NCBI GenBank assembly: GCA_031285525.1
Contig: JAITWB010000266.1
Location: forward strand, 1 to 9,297
Source of the DNA: Spirochaetaceae bacterium
GTDB taxonomy: Bacteria > Spirochaetota > Spirochaetia > Treponematales > Treponemataceae
DNA: 9,297 bases
Direction: 5' to 3'
Below, one piece after another: positions 5,844 to 9,297 of the stretch. Made by a program: the position numbers and the translations under genes. Each line of letters opens with the position of its first letter. The stretch's first letter is position 1. The notes under the pieces are model-generated. The model saw nothing but the letters and a program-made list of their open reading frames with translations. It ran no database searches and had not been told where the DNA came from.

Positions 5844-6686
5844 TCAAAGGTAACTCTCATTATATCCCAAATTTAATTTCTGGACATAGGAAAAAACTAT
5901 TTCTGCTGTCATCGCAGGTAACAAAACTACCCGGAAGCGGGGCTGTTCCTCTGAACCTTTCTTATTATACGGATTCCGTATCCCATCTTTAGTCATAAAC
6001 CCGTCAACTATAAGAGCCTGAAAATCATCCCTGAACTGTGAAACCCGTAGCGCCCTCGCTTCCCCAAGCCGTAACCCAGCGGAAAGAGATACAAGGAAGA
6101 ACAGATAGAACATCTCCGATGTAAAGTTATCAGGAACGAAAAGCCTATTTATTTCATCAGTTGAGAGTATTGACGAAGGGGTAGAGTCTCTTTTGAATTT
6201 GATAAATGCTGGCTTAACAACCTTAACCCCTTTCCATACAGCTTCATCATATACTTCGGAAAAAATATCAAGATACCGATTGTTCCACGATCCTGAACGC
6301 TCAACCTTGAAAAGATAATCCTGAATCTTTGGTACTGTTAATGCTTGAATATTCTCATCTCCAAAGGTTTCAAGAATCAGCTCAACATAATGACGGGCTT
6401 CTATCATGGTTATTTCTTTTATAGATTTACCAAACTGCTTTCTTCGGTTCCAATGATCACTGCCAGGAAGAAACATCGTTTTTGCAATGTCAGAAACCGT
6501 CAACAATTGGTATTGTAAGGGAGGCAACGAATTAATATAGGCTTCGGCTTCAGCCTTGTTTTTGCAGTTTTGACAAACCCTTTTTACCTGCTTTCCAGAT
6601 TGATCGTAATACCAATAATACCATTTTTTTACTGATTTCCCGTTTTTCCCAGTCACCACATTCATGAACAAATGATAATCAGACAC
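5844..6686 (-). pseudogene. Tyrosine recombinase (integrase), truncated at the C-terminus
   Basis: A 280-residue phage/island integrase fragment that would have catalysed site-specific integration at the tRNA-Pro gene. An N-terminal arm-binding-like region (WYYWYYDQSGKQ at 22-33, with a CxxC at 38-41) is followed by a core-binding region (about 95-165). The catalytic domain begins with the first catalytic arginine, Arg206, in SAGLRLGEARAL (202-213), and a plausible catalytic lysine (K242/K243) precedes RFRVVLLP. The frame then ends after 30 more residues: the HxxR box, the second His/Trp and the nucleophilic Tyr are absent. RhuM starts 60 bp further, so the missing part was deleted rather than frameshifted. 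The start chosen is GTG 6686, with AGAGGG 8 nt upstream; ATG 6665 is the alternative. The open frame extends further upstream only because it reads through the tRNA-Pro gene. Confidence 0.85.
5859..5887 (-). promoter_or_regulatory. Putative RhuM promoter inside the integrase 3' end
   Basis: A perfect TATAAT (5864-5859 on the minus strand) lies 75 bp before the RhuM start; the -35 candidate ATGTCC (5887-5882) at 17 bp is weak. The -10 box encodes the final residues of the truncated integrase frame. The junction between integrase and RhuM DNA therefore probably lies just upstream of this promoter. Confidence 0.45.
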
Positions 6687-6764
6687 AATTCCAACCCTCT
6701 TATTCTCATAAAAAACGACAAGCAAAAAGGTTGACTCATAATTCGTTGCATTATAATGATTTAC

Positions 6765-6808
6765 AATCGGGCAGGGGGGATTTGAACCCCCGACCTCTTG
6801 GTCCCGAA
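6765..6808 (-). repeat. Proximal attachment site within tRNA-Pro
   Basis: The 3' half of the intact tRNA gene from the anticodon loop to the discriminator base, duplicated at 4338-4380. On integration the element restored this half, so the tRNA stays functional. The two copies differ by a substitution and one missing base in the distal copy, a sign of drift in the copy that is no longer selected. Confidence 0.85.
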
Positions 6809-6838
6809 CCAAGCGCGCTACCCCTGCGCTACTACCCG
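6767..6838 (-). tRNA. tRNA-Pro (anticodon CGG)
   Basis: A full cloverleaf folds on the minus strand: acceptor CGGGTAG with CTGCCCG (one G-T pair), D stem GCGC/GCGC, anticodon stem CTTGG/CCAAG with loop TTCGGGA (anticodon CGG, reading CCG), T stem GGGGG/CCCCC with loop TTCAAAT, and discriminator A. CCA is not encoded. It is the integration target of the adjacent element; its natural terminator now lies 2.4 kb away at 4266-4290. No convincing promoter of its own is seen, so it may rely on read-through from tRNA-Asp or a weak local promoter. Confidence 0.95.
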
Positions 6839-6872
6839 TAAAATGGCCGTCATGAAAATCACGCCGGCCGAT

Positions 6873-6955
6873 ATATGTAAACAGAATCCCAGTATTTATG
6901 AGGAACAATGTTCCTCCCCGCTTTGACGGATTCTGCTGCGGTACATACGTTACCG
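6873..6955. repeat. Nested inverted repeats between the two tRNA genes
   Basis: Three levels nest in about 80 bp: ATATGTA/TACATAC (6873-6879 with 6942-6948, one G-T pair), CAGAATCC/GGATTCTG (6882-6889 with 6928-6935, exact) and GAGGAAC-AAT-GTTCCTC (6900-6916, exact). A further small hairpin CGGTA/TACCG (6939-6943 with 6951-6955) overlaps the outer arm. No credible coding frame covers it. It could be a structured RNA, a binding site cluster or the relic of a small palindromic element. Confidence 0.5.
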
Positions 6956-6968
6956 TATAAACAACAAA

Positions 6969-7003
6969 GGCTGTCGCCAAAAGCATGCACTTTCAGGACA
7001 GCC
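6969..7003 (-). terminator. Terminator of tRNA-Asp
   Basis: On the minus strand, GGCTGTC and GACAGCC (7003-6997 with 6975-6969) form a 7-bp stem whose loop can pair further as AAAG/CTTT; TTTGTTGTTT follows. It lies 8 bp past the tRNA-Asp 3' end. The T run is interrupted, so some read-through into tRNA-Pro is possible. Confidence 0.65.
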
Positions 7004-7010
7004 CCTGTAT

Positions 7011-7084
7011 CGGGAGCGACGGGGCTTGAACCCGCGATCTTCGGCTTGACAGGCCGACGCGATAACCAACTTCGCTACGCCCCC
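7011..7084 (-). tRNA. tRNA-Asp (anticodon GTC)
   Basis: The minus strand folds as a 74-nt tRNA: acceptor GGGGGCG with CGCTCCC (one G-T pair), anticodon stem TCGGC/GCCGA with loop CTGTCAA (anticodon GTC), T arm GCGGG-TTCAAGC-CCCGT, and discriminator G, the usual identity base of tRNA-Asp. CCA is not encoded. It has its own strong promoter and terminator. Confidence 0.96.
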
Positions 7085-7096
7085 TTTGTGTTATTG

Positions 7097-7125
7097 ACTA
7101 TACACAAAGTACCAAAAAGAGTCAA
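7097..7125 (-). promoter_or_regulatory. Strong sigma70 promoter of tRNA-Asp
   Basis: TTGACT (7125-7120), a 17-bp spacer and TATAGT (7102-7097) on the minus strand, 12 bp from the mature 5' end of the tRNA. This is close to consensus, as expected for a stable RNA gene. Confidence 0.85.
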
Positions 7126-7177
7126 GTATTTTTTCGAAGAATTTTACCGCCTTCTCTATACTTTTGGGCGTTCTTTC

Positions 7178-7186
7178 TGATAAAAT
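7178..7186 (+). promoter_or_regulatory. Extended -10 promoter at the prmC start
   Basis: TGATAAAAT (7178-7186) fits TGnTAnAAT, and the ATG at 7192 is only 5 nt after the box. No good -35 is present. A start of transcription at the usual distance would fall on the ATG itself. No ribosome binding site lies between. TATACT at 7157-7162 is an alternative -10 that would give a leader of about 23 nt. Confidence 0.4.
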
Positions 7187-7191
7187 ACCCT

Positions 7192-8094
7192 ATGACTTAC
7201 GGGGAAGCGTGCCGGATGGGACAGCGGGAGCTTGCGGAAAGCGGTATCCCTTCGGTATTTCTTGATACAACGGTTATACTCTCATCCCTCCTCGGCATAT
7301 CCCGGGAGATACTGCTGGCGTATTCCGAACGTGAACTGGGAGAGACCGAGGAAGTCTCGTTTCGGGAGGCGATACTCCAACGGAAGACAGGTCTGCCCGT
7401 CGCCTATATCACCGGGATAAAAGAGTTCTGGGGATTGCCATTTCACGTCTCCCCGGATGTCCTTATCCCCAAGCCCGATACGGAACTGCTGGTGGAGAAG
7501 GCTCTTGAGGTGATCCGAAGGGCTCTGGAGCGTGGAGGATATGCAGAGTCATCCACACTGAATATCGCCGATATCTGCACAGGCAGCGGCTGCATCGCCG
7601 TTTCCCTTCTTCATACGCTGACAGCGGGAAAGGACAACAATCCTGCTTTGCGGTTTACTGGCTCAGATATAAGCGATAAAGCTCTCGCTATAGCACAGCG
7701 GAACGCAGAAAAACTCCTTTCTCCTCAGGCTTGCAGTATGTTCACCCTGTACCAGGGCGATTTGCTCAATGCCGTCCCTGAACCTGAACTGTTTGACCTC
7801 ATTCTATCAAATCCTCCCTATGTTCCGACACAGATAACCGGGGAACTCCTTGCCGATGGCAGAAACGAGCCTGTCCTCGCCCTTGACGGCGGAGCGGACG
7901 GTCTCGATCTCATCCGCAGGCTCATCCCTCAGGCAATGTCCCGGCTCAAACAGGGAGGGGTTCTGCTCATTGAAACCGGGGAATACAACGCCGAAGAAAC
8001 CCGTCGGCTCTTCGGTGAAGCCGGGTTTACCCAGATCGACACGTACAACGATCTGGAGGGCTCTCCAAGGCTCACCGGAGGAGTAAAGCCGTGA
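7192..8094 (+). CDS. prmC: Peptide chain release factor N5-glutamine methyltransferase
   Basis: A 300-residue SAM-dependent methyltransferase (HemK/PrmC) that methylates the glutamine of the GGQ motif in release factors RF1 and RF2, raising termination efficiency in the cytoplasm. Visible: the N-terminal helical domain (1-85) with P69-x-AYITG, then VLIPKPDTELLVE (90-102; the usual RP is KP), SAM-binding motif DICTGSGCIAVSLL (127-140), acidic SDI (158-160) at the end of beta 2, catalytic NPPYVP (207-212), and EPVLALDGGADGL (226-238). Length is standard. M1 is chosen because the N-terminal domain aligns from there, although no Shine-Dalgarno sequence precedes it. The release factor gene prfA, a common neighbour, is not in the window. 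The stop overlaps the GTG start of rel by 4 nt, so the two form an operon. Confidence 0.95.
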   Translation: MTYGEACRMGQRELAESGIPSVFLDTTVILSSLLGISREILLAYSERELGETEEVSFREAILQRKTGLPVAYITGIKEFWGLPFHVSPDVLIPKPDTELLVEKALEVIRRALERGGYAESSTLNIADICTGSGCIAVSLLHTLTAGKDNNPALRFTGSDISDKALAIAQRNAEKLLSPQACSMFTLYQGDLLNAVPEPELFDLILSNPPYVPTQITGELLADGRNEPVLALDGGADGLDLIRRLIPQAMSRLKQGGVLLIETGEYNAEETRRLFGEAGFTQIDTYNDLEGSPRLTGGVKP

Positions 8095-9297
8095 GTCCTG
8101 AATTCCTAAACACCATAGATACGCTGGATACCTTTTTGAGGGAATTCTCTTTTTATGACGAATCAGAGCGAAATCGCATAACCGATGCATGGCTCTGGAT
8201 GATTGAATTGACGGAAGGAAAAACCCCTGCCGCCGGAGAAGTCTGCATGGCGCATCCTCTTAGGGTTGCAGTTATCCTCGCCCGGCTCAGGATGGATGGA
8301 GATGCCATCGTTTCGGCTCTGCTTCATGGGGTGTTTATTGAGAATAACAGCCCCAGCAGCGGGGAAGATTCCCTGAATGCAGACATTGAAGCGAAATTCG
8401 GTCAGGAGGTTCTCAAGCTCCTAACCGATATCTCATGGATAACGGGTCTGGATCTCAAAACCGATACCCTGCATCAGGCCGAGGTTATCCGAAGGATGTT
8501 TTTCGCAACCATAAGCGATGTCCGGGTGCTTCTGGTGAAACTCGCCGACAAGCTTGATCGGATGCGGAACCTCAGAAATGACAGCCCTGACACACAGAAG
8601 TCTCTCTCCCGTGAGGTTATCGATGTCTGGGCGCCAATTGCCAACAGGCTCGGTATTTCCGCGATGAAGGATGAACTGGAGGATTTGAGCCTTAAATTCG
8701 GCAATCCCGATATCTATGAACAGATAAAGCTGATAGTAGCTTCCAAAAAGGGTGTGCGGGAAGTGTATCTGGAGAAGGCTCAAGGCTCCATAACTGAAGG
8801 AGCCGCAAAAGAGGGGATAACCGTTACCGTGACCGCCAGGGCAAAGCATTTCTGGTCCATTTATCAAAAGATGAAAAAACGGCAGAAAGGGGCGGATGAG
8901 CTCTATGACCTCCTGGCAGTACGAATCCTCTGCAAATCCGAATGGGAGTGCTATACCCTGCTGGGGCTGGTACACAAGCTCTGGATACCTCTGGAGGGAC
9001 GTATCAAGGATTATATCGCCCATCCCAAGCCCAACGGCTACCAAAGTCTCCATACAACGGTTTTATGCGATGAGAAGCCCCTGGAGATTCAAATACGCAC
9101 CCATGAAATGCACCGTATTGCCGAGCACGGCGTTGCGAGTCACTGGCTCTACAAACAGGGTGCAAACCGTGTCAGCTACTCGAAGGAGCTTTCATCGGAT
9201 CTGGTGTATATATTTACCCCGAAAGGTGATATCATCGAGCTGCCAGCCGGGGCAACGGCAATAGATTTCGCCTATTACATCCATTCTGCGGTGGGCT
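8091..9297 (+). CDS. rel: RelA/SpoT-family (p)ppGpp synthetase, partial, hydrolase domain degenerate
   Basis: The 402 visible residues continue past the window edge without a stop. The GTG start overlaps the prmC stop (GTGA) and has GGAGG at 8077-8081, 9 nt upstream. The N-terminal HD domain keeps HPLRVA (His55) and LAD (Asp153), but the catalytic HDxxED is HG-VF-IE (79-84) and the Asn expected in the LADxLxN stretch is Arg157. ppGpp hydrolysis is therefore unlikely. The synthetase domain is intact: RAKHFWSIYQKM (250-261), DLLAVRIL (273-280), KDYIAHPKPNGYQSLHT (306-322) with Tyr317, and EIQIRTHEMHRIAEHG (332-347) with Glu332. A TGS domain begins at VYIFTPKG (372-379) and continues to IDFAYYIHSAVG (391-402). 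The linker between HWLYK (351-355) and TGS is about 15 residues, shorter than in long Rel proteins. ACT/RIS parts would lie beyond the edge. The gene makes the stringent-response alarmone. Confidence 0.93.
   Translation, partial: MSPEFLNTIDTLDTFLREFSFYDESERNRITDAWLWMIELTEGKTPAAGEVCMAHPLRVAVILARLRMDGDAIVSALLHGVFIENNSPSSGEDSLNADIEAKFGQEVLKLLTDISWITGLDLKTDTLHQAEVIRRMFFATISDVRVLLVKLADKLDRMRNLRNDSPDTQKSLSREVIDVWAPIANRLGISAMKDELEDLSLKFGNPDIYEQIKLIVASKKGVREVYLEKAQGSITEGAAKEGITVTVTARAKHFWSIYQKMKKRQKGADELYDLLAVRILCKSEWECYTLLGLVHKLWIPLEGRIKDYIAHPKPNGYQSLHTTVLCDEKPLEIQIRTHEMHRIAEHGVASHWLYKQGANRVSYSKELSSDLVYIFTPKGDIIELPAGATAIDFAYYIHSAVG

Larger units (their letters stand above)
4338..6808. mobile_element. 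Small integrated element (remnant) in the tRNA-Pro gene
   Basis: About 2.4 kb between direct repeats of the tRNA-Pro 3' half. It carries a tyrosine integrase gene beside the intact tRNA, a RhuM-family gene and a small gene with its own promoter. Integrase next to the regenerated tRNA, cargo in the middle and the displaced 3' fragment at the far end is the standard layout of tRNA-targeting islands and integrative elements. The integrase lacks its C-terminal catalytic part and no other mobility, replication or transfer gene is present. The element therefore appears immobile on its own and probably derives by deletion from a larger island. Confidence 0.8.

Noticed and set aside
4899..5876. Plus-strand frames (138, 93 and 80 residues) opposite RhuM
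   Set aside because: Antisense of an intact conserved gene; rich in Cys/His/Ser in the way of shadow frames and without ribosome binding sites.
6900..6916. LexA/DinR-type SOS box in GGAACAATGTTCC
   Set aside because: The half-sites GAAC and GTTC are 3 bp apart, not the 4 bp of the Gram-positive box, and no SOS gene follows.
6687..6986. N-terminal extension of the integrase frame up to ATG 6986
   Set aside because: It reads through tRNA-Pro (residues like SSAGVARLVRDQEVGG are tRNA sequence) and the noncoding spacer; the ribosome binding site at GTG 6686 gives a sensible start.
6908..7180. 90-residue plus-strand open frame across the tRNA-Asp gene
   Set aside because: Its middle is the antisense of tRNA-Asp (GATGLEPAIFGLTGRR), a well-known false protein from tRNA loci; no ribosome binding site.
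8433..9264. Frames of 206, 76 and 122 residues at the right end
   Set aside because: All overlap the rel reading frame, which runs unbroken from GTG 8091 to the edge with full family motifs.
1..9297. CRISPR array, rRNA genes, riboswitch or insertion sequence
   Set aside because: No regularly spaced repeats, no rRNA-like sequence, no transposase and no recognisable riboswitch core were seen on either strand.

Overview
The window holds bacterial chromosomal DNA with compact genes on both strands, intrinsic terminators, two tRNA genes without an encoded CCA, and a small tRNA-integrated mobile element. The gene set (AgcS-type symporter, stand-alone prepilin peptidase, prmC followed by a RelA/SpoT enzyme, RhuM) fits a host-associated anaerobe. 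A spirochaete close to Treponema is my best guess. It is an impression from protein style, not a proof, because no rRNA or other marker gene is present.

Region by region: (1) 1-1977, a two-gene operon of a short-chain dehydrogenase/reductase and an ERG4/ERG24-type sterol (C=C) reductase-like membrane protein, joined by a 4-nt overlap. Its promoter places the RNA start at or next to the ATG, and a perfect 10-bp inverted repeat straddles the -35 region. (2) 2015-3482, a convergent AgcS-type sodium:amino-acid symporter with its own sigma70 promoter. (3) 3526-4153, a stand-alone type IV prepilin peptidase. (4) 4338-6808, a remnant of a mobile element inserted in the 3' half of a tRNA-Pro gene. 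It is bounded by about 43-bp direct repeats and carries a small unknown gene, an intact RhuM-family gene and a tyrosine integrase cut off before its catalytic tyrosine. The old tRNA-Pro terminator lies beyond the distal repeat. (5) 6767-7125, tRNA-Pro(CGG), an inverted-repeat-rich spacer, a terminator, and tRNA-Asp(GTC) with a near-consensus promoter, all read on the minus strand. (6) 7178-9297, prmC and an overlapping rel gene that runs off the window.

The rel gene starts with GTG and is open to the window edge. Its ppGpp synthetase motifs are intact, but the HD hydrolase motif has lost key residues (HD..ED has become HG..IE), so it looks like a synthetase-only enzyme. The points most worth a second look are this degenerate Rel, the sterol-reductase-like operon, and the tRNA-Pro element with its RhuM cargo. 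I did not find a clearly new defence or other multi-gene system.
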